Below, piece after piece: positions 21,199 through 28,871 of a DNA stretch of 42,481 nt; within the stretch, counting starts at the first letter, position 1, and every line of letters starts with the position of its first letter. The DNA comes from Leidyana gryllorum EB-2025a (Eukaryota; Apicomplexa). The stretch spans positions 1-42,481 of the forward strand of contig JBLWGC010000105.1 in assembly GCA_048772705.1 (NCBI GenBank), given 5' to 3'. Under the pieces are notes generated by a model. It did not search any database and was not told where the DNA came from. It saw nothing but the letters and a program-made list of their open reading frames with translations. The position numbers and the translations under genes are program-made.

Positions 21199-21269
21199 GC
21201 ATCTGTGGTCTAGTGGTAGAATGTCTCGTTGCCATCGAGACGACCCGGGTTCGATTCCCGGCAGATGCA
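21199..21269 (+). tRNA. tRNA-Gly-GCC: tRNA-Gly (GCC)
   Basis: Consensus copy preceded by CAACAACAAGGTGTGAC. Confidence 0.95.
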
Positions 21270-21325
21270 GAGGACACATGGTTGCTTTTCCACATTCAGA
21301 AATGAGTTGGTGTAACCACATCGCA

Positions 21326-21407
21326 CGACAACTGCTGGAGTTGAACCAGCGCGGGCCCGGCCCAGTAGATTTCTAGTCTACCCCCTTAACCACTCGGGCA
21401 AGTTGCC
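21326..21407 (-). tRNA. tRNA-Ser-AGA: tRNA-Ser (AGA)
   Basis: Stem GTAGA/TCTAC around CTAGAAA, variable arm TGGGCCGGGCCCG. T loop TTCAACT for TTCAAAT. Confidence 0.92.
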
Positions 21408-21477
21408 GTTGTCGAACTTGGCATTTTGCGGCCAGTGGCTTCGCATACGGTTCAGCAAGCTTTACTCGGACTGCTCG

Positions 21478-21541
21478 CGCCGCCCGAACCCGCGGTTCTC
21501 CCTTCAAAAGTCTTGTGCTCTACCGACGGAGTTGGGGCGGC
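21478..21541 (-). pseudogene. Lys-derived tRNA remnant
   Basis: GCCGCCCCAACTCCGTCGGT, ACTTTTGAAGG, T loop GGGTTCGGGC. Twin of 38105. Confidence 0.58.
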
Positions 21542-21639
21542 AAGAAAGCTCGGACTTGGTAACAAATTCCAGTCGTATTGATGGTGGAATCTTTCCGAGA
21601 CGGTTCGGCTCTCGGCCGAAGCCTAAACTCGAGCACTTG

Positions 21640-21712
21640 TCCACTGTAGTCTAAGTGGCTAGGATATGCGGCTTTCACCCGCACGATCCGGGTTCAAGTC
21701 CCGGCAGTGGAA
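21640..21712 (+). tRNA. tRNA-Glu-TTC: tRNA-Glu (TTC)
   Basis: Consensus Glu-TTC leading the Glu/Thr/iMet/Pro module. Confidence 0.95.
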
Positions 21713-21788
21713 GTCATTAGAGTACTCGATCAAAGTGCTCTGATAACTTGCGTAAATAGGGACTGATGCGTGATTCCCGGCTTGCATT

Positions 21789-21860
21789 GCCTTCTTAGCT
21801 TAGGGGCAGAGCATTCGCTTAGTAAGCGAAAGGTCGCCGGTTCGATTCTGGCAGAAGCCT
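21789..21860 (+). tRNA. tRNA-Thr-AGT: tRNA-Thr (AGT)
   Basis: Loop TTAGTAA. 3' end AGAAGCC instead of AGAAGGC opens pair 2:71; T stem GCCGGTTCGATTCTGGC. Confidence 0.85.
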
Positions 21861-21907
21861 TGCTCACGAGCCAATCTATCCTACAACTGTTCCCTTCTGG
21901 GCACACT

Positions 21908-21979
21908 TAGCAGTGCGTCGTTTCGATCGACGGACCTTTGGGTTATGAGCCCAACACTCTTCCACTGAGCTACACTGCT
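21908..21979 (-). tRNA. tRNA-iMet-CAT: Initiator tRNA-Met (CAT)
   Basis: AGCAGTG/CACTGCT with A1:U72, stem TTGGG/CCCAA, loop CTCATAA, T loop GATCGAAAC, the eukaryotic initiator hallmarks. Confidence 0.95.
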
Positions 21980-22119
21980 TAGTCTGCAACATGTCAGAGG
22001 TAGCCGAAATGCGCTTCTCGAGAGGTTAGTTGCGCTGACTGCCCTACCGAAGTGGGCTAACGAGGTGGCTGTGTTGGTTCTGGGGCAACTTGTCCGATCG
22101 GGTCAACCGACGCCCAAGA

Positions 22120-22180
22120 GGGCTGTGCTGGGAATCGAACCAGGACTCCACCCTGAGGAGGGGTCACAGCACTAGACCAG
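22120..22180 (-). pseudogene. tRNA-Pro (AGG), short and 5' truncated
   Basis: Like 38806 but the 5' acceptor is replaced after CTAGACCA. The blended region begins here. Confidence 0.6.
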
Positions 22181-22202
22181 ACGTCTCGTTTACGAAGCAA
22201 AC

Positions 22203-22234
22203 GTCTACCCCCTTAACCACTCGGGCAAGTTGCC
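22203..22234 (-). pseudogene. tRNA-Ser 5' fragment
   Basis: GGCAACTTGCCCGAGTGGTT then AAGGGGGTAGAC; ends at the anticodon stem, inside the blended region. Confidence 0.6.
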
Positions 22235-22523
22235 AAGTGTCGAATTCGACATAAGCCGCGAGGGAGGTTGTTGAAGTAGTAAGGACCAAATACCCCCATG
22301 TATCAGCCTGGTCCTGCGGCATTGATAGGATGTCTGAAACAGATGATGACCTCTCTGCGTGCCAAGTCGACACGGGACTTCCAGATCTTCACTGCGCTCT
22401 ACCACTTGAGATAGCCGCCCACTCGCCAAACCTGGAAGCGGTGAAATAGCTTAGCGCACCATGTGAGACCGACTCACAGAGTTCTCTGGCGCACTCATTC
22501 GTCAGTGCAACTGTTGTGAGTCG

Positions 22524-22598
22524 TCCACTGGTAGTCTAAGTGGCTAGGATATGCGGCTTATCACCCGCATGATCCGGGTTCAAGTCCCGGCAGTGGAA
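22524..22598 (+). pseudogene. tRNA-Glu (TTC) with two inserted bases
   Basis: Consensus Glu apart from an extra G after the acceptor (TCCACTGGTAG) and an extra A in the loop (CTTATCAC, 8 nt). Possibly a sequence error (see the blended region). Confidence 0.65.
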
Positions 22599-22675
22599 GT
22601 CATTGGACCATTCGAGCAAAGTGGCTCCAGTAACCTCCGTCAATAGTGACTGACTCGTGATCTTTGGCTTGCATT

Positions 22676-22748
22676 GCCTTCATTAGCTTAGGGGCAGAGC
22701 ATTCGCTTAGTAAGCGAAAGGTCGCCGGTTCGATTCCGGCAGAAGGCT
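22676..22748 (+). tRNA. tRNA-Thr-AGT: tRNA-Thr (AGT) with one inserted base
   Basis: Consensus except for an extra A in GCCTTCATTAGC between acceptor and D arm. Possibly a sequence error. Confidence 0.65.
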
Positions 22749-22800
22749 GTTTGGTCACTGACCCAATCAATTCTATAGCTGTTTCCCTCCTGCGCACACT

Positions 22801-22863
22801 TAAGCAGTGCGTCGTTTCGATCGACGGACCTTTGGATGTTATGAGCCCAACACTCATTCCACT
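22801..22863 (-). pseudogene. iMet 3' part fused to Leu 5' end
   Basis: iMet T and anticodon arms with small insertions; at CCACT the sequence switches into CGGTCATCTTGCCGG, the Leu 5' end. The chimera coincides with the blended stretch. Confidence 0.6.
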
Positions 22864-23002
22864 CGGTCATCTTGCCGGGATGTTGTTGGCTCGCAGCTAC
22901 ACTGCGTTTTTAGTCTGGAACTCAAGATGGAAGGATGGGGTTAGCAGGAATGCGGACTTCTTGAGATAGTTAATTGCCTTGAGTGCCGCCGTCAAGTGGT
23001 AA

Positions 23003-23025
23003 CCGAGGTTCGATTCCCGGTCTGT
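23003..23025 (+). pseudogene. tRNA-Asp 3' fragment
   Basis: CGAGGTTCGATTCCCGGTCT is the Asp T arm; the rest is absent. Confidence 0.5.
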
Positions 23026-23072
23026 TGGTGCGTGATCATACTAACAAGCTGTCCTACAAGCGAAATTATGGA

Positions 23073-23127
23073 TTTCCAGTGCCGGGACTTGTTGCGGGTG
23101 AAAGCAACATATCCTAGCCACTGTAGC
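23073..23127 (-). pseudogene. tRNA-Glu fragment with deletions
   Basis: TTCCAGTGCCGGGACTTG then TTGCGGGTGAAAGCAACATA: loop CTTTCAC survives but the T arm is partly deleted. Confidence 0.5.
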
Positions 23128-23312
23128 TGCTGAAAAGTCGAAAACCCGAGAGACGTACCGTCTTGGAACATGGTATGTCGGCCTCAAGTGAGTGGATCTC
23201 TGATACAGATTCGGACTTAGTAACTAATTCCATTGTGTTGGTCGTGCAACGCGCTGAGGACAGTTGAGACATACTATGTTGAGAACCAACAAATGCGATG
23301 GAGTGTGCACAA

Positions 23313-23355
23313 GGGACAACTAGCTCAAATGGTAGAGCGCTCGCTTAGCATGCGC
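23313..23355 (+). pseudogene. tRNA-Ala (AGC), 3' truncated
   Basis: GGGACAACTAGCTCAAATGG through TTAGCATGCGC, then ACTACATGGAAGACC from the flank of Ala-CGC/Leu. No T arm. Same junction at 39892 and inverted at 41876. Confidence 0.75.
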
Positions 23356-23409
23356 ACTACATGGAAGACCTATTGGATGCAGTGGCTGACCGACTGCCCA
23401 CACAACGGC

Positions 23410-23464
23410 TGACAAGAGTGGGATTCGAACCCACGCCCTTGCGGACTGCGGCCTTAACACAGTG
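23410..23464 (-). pseudogene. tRNA-Leu (AAG), 5' truncated
   Basis: T arm, variable arm and anticodon arm to CACTGTG present; the D arm and 5' acceptor are replaced by TTTTTGGCTTGCC. The intact counterpart is 39989. Confidence 0.75.
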
Positions 23465-23554
23465 TTTTTGGCTTGCCGCTCCACGCGGTTTTTGTCCATG
23501 GAATCTCGAAACTGGTAAGACGTCTGAGGCTGAATGGCGGCGTGTTTGCAAGCG

Positions 23555-23626
23555 TCCGAGATAGTATAGTGGTTAGTACTTCCGCCTGTGACGCGGAAGA
23601 CCCGGACTCGATGCCCGGTTTTGGAG
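23555..23626 (+). tRNA. tRNA with Asp body but His anticodon GTG
   Basis: Same as 66: loop CTGTGAC, acceptor closed by G:U pairs. Confidence 0.8.
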
Positions 23627-23681
23627 CACAGTTGATTCCGCTTAAGATTGTCTCTTTTGGTTGCCGCTGGAAGTTGCGAGC

Positions 23682-23754
23682 TACAGCCACCGAGGATCGA
23701 ACTCGGGACTTTCTGCGTGTTAAGCAGACGTCGTGACCACTAGACCATGGCTGC
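23682..23754 (-). tRNA. tRNA-Val-AAC: tRNA-Val (AAC)
   Basis: Loop TTAACAC; variable region AAAGTCC instead of AGGAGGTCC of 193. Confidence 0.9.
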
Positions 23755-23817
23755 ACGGAAGGTACCGCAGACCAAGAGGAGTATTGAGACTTCACAAAGT
23801 AGTGAGAACTAGTTGCG

Positions 23818-23889
23818 AGGTCGCGCCGGGAATCGAACCCAGATCGGGAGATTCAGAGTCTCCCGTGCTAACCACTACACCACGCAACC
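23818..23889 (-). tRNA. tRNA-Gln-CTG: tRNA-Gln (CTG)
   Basis: As 329, with consensus T loop TTCGATT. Confidence 0.93.
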
Positions 23890-23985
23890 CATTCACTCCT
23901 TCACAAAAAAGAGTTGGTAGAGCATCCGGACTAGCCCTCAACATGCAACACGCGTATCTCTACTAACCTCTCAGATATTGTAACT

Positions 23986-24049
23986 GGCTCTTGTACTTCA
24001 GTCGACAGAGCGTGTGGTTGTAAAATACAAACCTGGAGACCCGGTCTCT
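23986..24049 (+). pseudogene. tRNA-Asn remnant
   Basis: Copy of 497 with AACCTGGAG for AACCCGGAG. Confidence 0.6.
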
Positions 24050-24160
24050 GAGGCAACCTTCACACATACTGCGGTGCCCACGTCTATCCAAGGGCTACAG
24101 GGCACCTTCAAAGCTCTCAACTCTGTAGTCAAATAGCGCCAATTGCAGCACTACAAACTT

Positions 24161-24233
24161 TGGACGACCTGGGCATTGATCCCAGTAGCTCTCGCACGCT
24201 AAGCGAGCGCTTCACCATTTGAGCTAGTCGCCC
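24161..24233 (-). tRNA. tRNA-Ala-AGC: tRNA-Ala (AGC)
   Basis: Same as 672, loop TTAGCGT, G3:U70. Confidence 0.85.
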
Positions 24234-24347
24234 ATTCAGCAACCCGCAGTACATCCAGTTCTTTTTACATGGTATGACCAATCTCCCAACTGCATCGATC
24301 ACTTTCACCAGTTGTGCTCCACCTTGCACAAACGAAGGCACGCAGGA

Positions 24348-24420
24348 AACGGCTGGAGGGACTCGAACCCTCAACCTTTGCCTTAGGAGGGCAACGCGCT
24401 ATCCATTGCGCCACAACCGC
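24348..24420 (-). tRNA. tRNA-Arg-CCT: tRNA-Arg (CCT)
   Basis: Same as 859, loop CTCCTAA. Confidence 0.9.
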
Positions 24421-24519
24421 ATTCGGACGCACCCGACTTTTGAGTGGGACGAAACCGGGCTGCCCCGAAGTGTCTCCTCTTTCACCCAACCAGTATCGAG
24501 ATGACCGAAGCCTATCCAT

Positions 24520-24592
24520 GGTGCGGTGGCCTAATGGATAGGGCATCGGTCTTCGGAACCGGGAGTTGTGGGTTCGAGTCCCATCCGCATCA
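24520..24592 (+). tRNA. tRNA-Arg-TCG: tRNA-Arg (TCG)
   Basis: Same as 1031; last gene of duplication A before homology decays. Confidence 0.9.
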
Positions 24593-24672
24593 TAGCCTCT
24601 CACTCGGAAGACGTTCCGTTTCGACCGAGGCAAGCTTGCTAGCTGCATGGGAGTCGCTGCCCCGCATGTCGA

Positions 24673-24729
24673 GTTGAAGTGCTAGTGGTATCAGTTTCCT
24701 TCGTCCGTGAAAGTGCTCGATTCGATCCG
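24673..24729 (+). pseudogene. Pro-derived tRNA remnant, truncated
   Basis: GTTGAAGTGCTAGTGGTATC to CTCGATTCGATCC; lacks the GAACAGTCC end found at 1185. Confidence 0.55.
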
Positions 24730-24789
24730 CAGACAGCTGGAAGTAGAAATTGCCCGAGTCTCTCGGGGTGCTGCAGCTCTTCCGCAATT

Positions 24790-24900
24790 GCACTTGTGGT
24801 CTAAGGGTAAGATGCGACCCTTCCAAGGTCGTGACCCGGGTAGTGGTTAGTATTTCCGCCTGTCACGCGGAAGACCCGGGTTCGATTCCCGGTCTCGGAG
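24790..24900 (+). pseudogene. Chimera: Gly-TCC 5' part fused to Asp 3' part
   Basis: Gly-TCC runs through ACCCGGG (24790-24840), then Asp continues from TAGTGGTTAGTATTTCCGCC to CTCGGAG (24841-24900), lacking only its first 12 bases. This is the left edge of duplication B, copy 2, so the block was joined inside two tRNA genes. Confidence 0.88.
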
Positions 24901-24952
24901 ATAGATCGTCTTCCGCTTTAGATTTCGTGATGCTCACCTGAACGATGCGTGT

Positions 24953-25025
24953 TACAGCCACCGATGATCGAACTCGGGACCTTCTGCGTGGTAAGCAGAC
25001 GTCGTAACCACTAGACCGTGGCTGC
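24953..25025 (-). tRNA. tRNA with Val body but Gly anticodon ACC
   Basis: Identical in the arms to 9474, loop TTACCAC. Confidence 0.78.
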
Positions 25026-25089
25026 ATGAATGGTCCCCGCAGCCCAAGAGAAGTGGCGAAGTTTCAGGGAGTAGTGAGGACCAGTTCCA

Positions 25090-25161
25090 AGGTCGCGCCG
25101 GGAATCGAACCCAGGTCGGGAGATTCAGAGTCCCCAGTGCTAACCACTACACCACGCAACC
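25090..25161 (-). tRNA. tRNA-Gln-CTG: tRNA-Gln (CTG)
   Basis: Same as 9611. Confidence 0.93.
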
Positions 25162-25343
25162 GGTTCAGCCCACCCAAAAGAGTCGGTAGAATCATCCGGA
25201 CTAGCGCTTCCTCAACTGGATACACGCAACACGGGTCTCTCTACTGACCTCTGGAAATATCTTAGGTGGTAGAGCGTTGGATTTGAGGCGGACAGAATCC
25301 TCACTTCAATCATTGAAGCAATTGCGCTCTTCGCGAATGCTAC

Positions 25344-25391
25344 CGTGAAGGGTGAGTTTCGAACTCACGCGGGTGACACCCAACGGCTTAA
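25344..25391 (-). pseudogene. tRNA-Ser (GCT), 5' truncated
   Basis: T arm, variable arm and half the anticodon arm remain (compare 9865). At CGGCTTAACTGGGCGGG the deletion joins it to sequence from 10202; the shared AACTGG suggests a microhomology junction. Confidence 0.8.
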
Positions 25392-25469
25392 CTGGGCGGG
25401 TGTGTTGTTGATGGAGCATCCCCCTGCACCCTTTTGACAGGAGGAGATGCATCGAGAGAAGTTTCACGA

Positions 25470-25543
25470 GGGAGTGTAGCGCAGTCGGTAGCGCCTAGGT
25501 CTCATAATCCTGAAGTCGAGAGTTCAATCCTCCCCACCTCCCA
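25470..25543 (+). tRNA. tRNA-Met-CAT: Elongator tRNA-Met (CAT)
   Basis: As 10283 but with one extra C in the 3' acceptor (CCCCACCTCCCA),giving a bulge. Confidence 0.8.
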
Positions 25544-25689
25544 CGGTCGGCATCGGAAGCGCCGACTGACTCGTATGGGGCGCCACCTGAGAAGAGTGGA
25601 CTCCAGCTGTCCGCTAGTGTCTGAGATGTTTGAGTCCGGCTGAGGGGGAATCCAGCATCCGGCTCGGTGCCATCTCTCGTGGCAGAAGT

Positions 25690-25763
25690 GGTCGCGTAGC
25701 TCGGTCGGTTAGAGCGTGAGCCTAATAAGCTCAACGTCCCCGGTTCGAGCCCGGGCGTGACCA
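25690..25763 (+). tRNA. tRNA-Ile-AAT: tRNA-Ile (AAT)
   Basis: Same as 10502. Confidence 0.93.
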
Positions 25764-25862
25764 AGTGAGTGGATCTTCGATAAAGAGTCGCCCTGCACTC
25801 GAGCAACCCCCAACATTCTGCGACCAATACGAAAGGTACGTGTTATAAAGTCCTCACTTCCC

Positions 25863-25928
25863 TGCCGCGCCAGCTCCGTCGGTAGAGCGCAAAACTTTCA
25901 ATGGAGAGACCGCGGGTTCGGGCAGCGC
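25863..25928 (+). pseudogene. Lys-derived tRNA remnant
   Basis: Copy of 10675. Confidence 0.55.
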
Positions 25929-25998
25929 CAGCAGTCCGAGTCAAGCTTGCTGAACCGTATGTGAAGCCACTGGCCGCTAAATGCCGAGTTCGACAGGT

Positions 25999-26052
25999 GG
26001 CAACTTGCCCGAGTGTTCAAGGGGGTAGACTAGAAATCTACTGGGCCTGGCC
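25999..26052 (+). pseudogene. tRNA-Ser (AGA), 3' truncated
   Basis: Copy of 10811 with the same breakpoint, so the truncation predates duplication B. Confidence 0.8.
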
Positions 26053-26114
26053 AACGAGGTGGCTGTGTTGGTTCTGGGGGCAACTTGTCCCGTCGGATCC
26101 ACTGACGACCAATA

Positions 26115-26186
26115 GGGCTGTTCTGGGAATCGAACCCAGGACTTCTTCCACCCGAAGGAAGAATCATACCACTAGACCAAACACCC
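26115..26186 (-). tRNA. tRNA-Pro-CGG: tRNA-Pro (CGG)
   Basis: Same as 10927, including the GGGTGTT 5' end. Confidence 0.86.
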
Positions 26187-26284
26187 GCCTAGCCCGTGGT
26201 TCAACCAGCTGGGCAAAGTCGAGAGACTCGTCTCACTACGTGAAGTATCACTCAATGCCATGAGGTAGGCTAACCCAGATGATG

Positions 26285-26334
26285 AAACGGTGGCTTACTA
26301 TACGAAAGGTACTGGGATCGATTCCCAGCCCATC
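26285..26334 (+). pseudogene. Unassigned tRNA 3' half
   Basis: Copy of 11097. Confidence 0.45.
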
Positions 26335-26412
26335 CGAGTTACATCGATGGAATGTTCGCTGGAGTAGTCTACTTGGCCTATCAAGGCTGTCTGCCGAAAC
26401 CACATCGCTACT

Positions 26413-26492
26413 TCCGGTGGGACGGAATCGAACCGCCGACTATCTGATGCCAGCACTACAGTCAGATGCTCTACCAACTGAGCTACCCCCGG
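26413..26492 (-). tRNA. tRNA-Tyr-GTA: tRNA-Tyr (GTA) with 7-nt intron
   Basis: As 11225; intron at about 26449-26455. GCATCTGA here restores the closing A of the stem (GCGTCTGA in the other copy). Confidence 0.92.
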
Positions 26493-26533
26493 CCGTCCAA
26501 CTGCTCCGGGGTTCGAAAGGCTCAACCCAGATC

Positions 26534-26591
26534 CTCGCCCTGTCGCACTGCGGTCTGAGCACAGCGCCTTAGACAAATCGGCCATCTTGCC
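26534..26591 (-). pseudogene. tRNA-Leu (CAG), 3' truncated
   Basis: 5' half with loop CTCAGAC, broken at GGGCGAGGATCT exactly as at 15457. A box TTTGTCTAAGG. Confidence 0.75.
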
Positions 26592-26685
26592 GGGATGTTG
26601 TTGGCTCGCCGCTCCACGCGTTTTCTGTGCTTGGAATCTCAGAATGGAAGAACTTTTGGGGTTGGAGGCCGGCGTGTTCAGAGCA

Positions 26686-26757
26686 TTTGAGATAGTATAG
26701 TGGTTAGTATTTCCGCCTGTCACTCGGAAGACCCGGGTTCGATTCCCGGTCTCGAAG
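26686..26757 (+). tRNA. tRNA-Asp-GTC: tRNA-Asp (GTC)
   Basis: Acceptor TTTGAGA/TCTCGAA is fully paired, a compensated variant of TCCGAGA/TCTCGGA. Loop CTGTCAC; pair 31:39 C-T. Confidence 0.86.
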
Positions 26758-26809
26758 ATAGATCGTCTTCCGCTCTAGATTTCGTGATGCTCGCCTGAAC
26801 GATGCGTGT

Positions 26810-26882
26810 TACAGCCACCGAGGATTGAACTCGGGACCTTCTGCGTGTTAAGCAGACGTCGTGACCACTAGACCATGGCTGC
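26810..26882 (-). tRNA. tRNA-Val-AAC: tRNA-Val (AAC)
   Basis: Loop TTAACAC; T loop TTCAATC for TTCGATC. Confidence 0.9.
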
Positions 26883-27020
26883 ACGGAGCTTTTGGCTGCG
26901 AAAGGGGCGTGTGTCTTTGGAAACACATATTCGATGAGCCTGGTTTTTACGTACCGCCTAAGTTGGACGGCCTAGAGTAGTCCAGACTCATCGCCTTGTA
27001 TTCAGGAATGGAGGTGTCAC

Positions 27021-27071
27021 GCATCTGTGGTTGCCGCCGAGACGACCCAGGTCCGATTCGCGGCAGATGCA
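27021..27071 (+). pseudogene. tRNA-Gly (GCC) lacking the D arm
   Basis: GCATCTGTGG joins directly to TTGCCGCCGAGAC; T arm and 3' acceptor present. About 20 bases deleted. Confidence 0.75.
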
Positions 27072-27183
27072 GAGAAGATGGCAGATGGTTGATTGAGGTA
27101 CCATTCTGGGGTTTCAGGCGTGAGTTCTTGCTGCATCTTGTACGTGGTGAGAGCCGTTGGTAGAGAGCCTATCGATGCATCAA

Positions 27184-27255
27184 GGCGTTCCGTCGGAATC
27201 GAGCCGCCGCCGTCTCGCTCACGAAGCAAACGCTCTGCCCCTAAGCTAAGAAGGC
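27184..27255 (-). tRNA. tRNA-Thr-CGT: tRNA-Thr (CGT), divergent
   Basis: Loop TTCGTGA; stem TTTGC/GCGAG mismatched; 3' acceptor GGAACGCC poorly paired with GCCTTCT; B box GGCTCGATTCC. Likely decaying. Confidence 0.55.
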
Positions 27256-27318
27256 AATTCAAAAAGGAAATCACGCATCTAACCCCGTTGAGGGAGGTTA
27301 CTGAAGCACTCCAAGGAG

Positions 27319-27376
27319 CTCCACTGCCGGCCCTTGAACCCGGACCGTGCGGGTGAAAGCCGCATATCCCAGCCGG
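27319..27376 (-). pseudogene. tRNA-Glu (TTC), 5' truncated
   Basis: T arm and anticodon arm (CTTTCAC) intact; the 5' acceptor and most of the D arm replaced by CGGCTGGGAT. Confidence 0.65.
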
Positions 27377-27408
27377 CCTCAGCCAGACCCTCATGTGATC
27401 GAGACAGG

Positions 27409-27431
27409 GCCTGCCTGGTTAGCTGAGGGGC
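27409..27431 (+). pseudogene. tRNA-Thr 5' fragment
   Basis: Same as 5232. Confidence 0.45.
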
Positions 27432-27479
27432 AAAACGATCGCACGGGTGCGAGGATGACACCAAATGTCACAGCCTCTC

Positions 27480-27552
27480 TGCCTCGGCCGTGGATCGAAC
27501 ACGGGACTTCCAGATCTTCAGTCTGGCGCTCTCCCAACTGAGCTACCGAGGC
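27480..27552 (-). tRNA. tRNA-Phe-GAA: tRNA-Phe (GAA)
   Basis: Consensus Phe as at 5288. Confidence 0.95.
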
Positions 27553-27652
27553 GGTAGGTAGTCAGGACAGGCGGTGAAAATAAGCACTTACCGCGGCCGT
27601 ATGTGGTGACCACTATCTCAACTGTCCTCAGCGAACTGCGTGACCGACAGGC

Positions 27653-27724
27653 GGCTGTTTGGTCTAGTGGTATGATTCCTCCTTCGGGTTGAAGAAGTCC
27701 TGGGTTCGAATCCCAGAACGGCCC
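27653..27724 (+). tRNA. tRNA-Pro-CGG: tRNA-Pro (CGG)
   Basis: Loop TTCGGGT; stem CCTCC/TGAAG weakened; acceptor GGCTGTT/AACGGCC with G:U. Confidence 0.8.
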
Positions 27725-27785
27725 CGTTGCTTGTCGGTTGGCCCGACGCTCTATCTCTCGTCCAAAGCTGCAGCTGAGGAAGTTG

Positions 27786-27858
27786 TCCACTGTAGTCTAA
27801 GTGGCTAGGATATGCGGCTCTCACCCGCACGATCCGGGTTCAAGTCCCGGCAGTGGAA
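27786..27858 (+). tRNA. tRNA-Glu-CTC: tRNA-Glu (CTC)
   Basis: Consensus body, loop CTCTCAC. Confidence 0.94.
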
Positions 27859-27946
27859 GGCAGTGGTTGAAGTCAGTGGAATACTTGAGCAAAGTGCCCA
27901 GCAATCTCCGTCAATAGTGTCTGATTCGTGATCTTCGGCTTGCATT

Positions 27947-28018
27947 GCCTTCTTAGCTTAGGGGCAGAGCGTTCGCTTCGTAATCGAGAAGTCGCCGGTT
28001 CGATTCCGACAGAAGGCT
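27947..28018 (+). tRNA. tRNA-Thr-CGT: tRNA-Thr (CGT)
   Basis: Loop TTCGTAA; stem TTCGC/TCGAG has one mismatch; otherwise Thr consensus. Confidence 0.85.
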
Positions 28019-28080
28019 TGACTGCATCGACTGGGCACCTGCAAAGCTTAAGTCTCTCAAGCTCCAATCATCTTAGCCGA

Positions 28081-28140
28081 GCCTCGTAGTTCAGCCACCA
28101 GAGGTCTCTTAGCCACAAAGTCGCAGACTGGAACCTGCCC
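28081..28140 (+). pseudogene. Asn-derived remnant
   Basis: GCCTCGTAGTTCAGCCACCA and AGCCACAAAGTCGCAGACTG: same rearranged form as 6232 inverted, with no GTT. Confidence 0.5.
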
Positions 28141-28200
28141 ACCCACTAGCTCAACGCAGACTGCGGCCGAGTCTCGGGGTGCTGGAGCTCTTTCTCGAGT

Positions 28201-28271
28201 GCACTTGTGGTCCAAGGGTAGGATGCGAGCTTCCCATGCTCGCAGCCCGGGTTCGAGTCCCGGCAGGTGCA
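28201..28271 (+). tRNA. tRNA-Gly-CCC: tRNA-Gly (CCC)
   Basis: Gly body GCACTTG/CAGGTGC with a different, fully paired anticodon stem CGAGC/GCTCG and loop TTCCCAT (CCC, reads GGG). The only CCC copy; compensated stem changes support function. Confidence 0.9.
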
Positions 28272-28346
28272 GCCGATCGTACAGGCTTGACCATGGCTGC
28301 AACAATATTTTCAACCGGGGCGAAGAGCAATGCACTTTAGACTGCT

Positions 28347-28418
28347 TGTCCGAGCCAGGAATCGAGCCTGGGTTTGCACGGCCACAACGTGCTGTCCTAA
28401 CCACTAGACGACTCGGAC
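28347..28418 (-). tRNA. tRNA-His-GTG: tRNA-His (GTG)
   Basis: GTCCGAG/CTCGGAC, stem GCACG/CGTGC around TTGTGGC, T arm CCAGGCTCGATTCCTGG. The best-preserved His. G-1 is not encoded, as expected for eukaryotes. Confidence 0.93.
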
Positions 28419-28495
28419 AATCTTTGAGCGAGGCTGTAGAGGTAGCGAAGCATCGATCAGGATGGAATGCGTTGTAAGAAGTCCACTCCTCAACT

Positions 28496-28556
28496 CCCGG
28501 CGGACGGAATTCCCTCGTCGAATAGCTGATGCCACCACTACCATCAGATGGGTTGC
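28496..28556 (-). pseudogene. tRNA-Tyr 3' remnant
   Basis: Inverted relative of 19322: CCATCTGATGGTAG then TGGTGGC and ATCAGCTA. Confidence 0.5.
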
Positions 28557-28645
28557 CACCTAAGCACCCCGAGCCGTGAGAAAAGCCTTCCTTCTCGAGA
28601 CTTCACACACAGAAAACGTGTAAAGTGGCGAGCCAAGAACACTCC

Positions 28646-28725
28646 GGCAAGATGGCCGAGTGGTCCAAGGCGCTGTGTTAAGGCCGCAGTCCGAAAGGGC
28701 GTGGGTTCGAATCCCACTCTTGTCA
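28646..28725 (+). tRNA. tRNA-Leu-AAG: tRNA-Leu (AAG)
   Basis: Consensus Leu, D loop GTGGTCCAAGG, stem CTGTG/CGCAG. Confidence 0.95.
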
Positions 28726-28785
28726 GCCGTTTTATCGGCCCTCGGTCAGCCACTGGATGCAATAGGTCTTCCATGTAGAGCGCAT

Positions 28786-28858
28786 GGGCGGCTAGCTCAG
28801 ATGGTAGTGCGCTCGCTTCGCATGCGAGAGGTACTGGGATCGATACCCAGGTCGTCCA
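28786..28858 (+). tRNA. tRNA-Ala-CGC: tRNA-Ala (CGC)
   Basis: G3:U70, loop TTCGCAT, T arm CTGGGATCGATACCCAG. D arm GGTAGTGCG (T for A). Confidence 0.9.
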
Positions 28859-28871
28859 AAGTACATACGGC

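Larger units (their letters stand above)
17748..22170. repeat. Segmental duplication C, copy 1 (direct)
   Basis: Repeated at about 34420-38870 in the same gene order. The offset falls from 16673 to 16653 to 16616 because of 20- and 37-base indels. Homology continues past 22170, in blended form, to about 23464/40040. Confidence 0.9.
22180..23240. other. Blended region: two paralogous units interleaved
   Basis: Reads as an alternating mix of the unit at about 39,012-39,850 and the unit at about 5,168-6,690, both followed collinearly. Single-base insertions relative to the first template recur inside Glu and Thr genes. Looks like a consensus error between misaligned repeats rather than a biological locus; treat gene calls here with caution. 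Confidence 0.7.
23490..24592. repeat. Segmental duplication A, copy 2
   Basis: Same gene order as 1-1103. Differences include restored B boxes in Gln and small changes in spacers. Confidence 0.9.
24841..26530. repeat. Segmental duplication B, copy 2
   Basis: Matches 9362-11342 minus 291 bases. The right junction lies near GCCCTGTCGCACT, where it passes into a truncated Leu. Confidence 0.9.
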
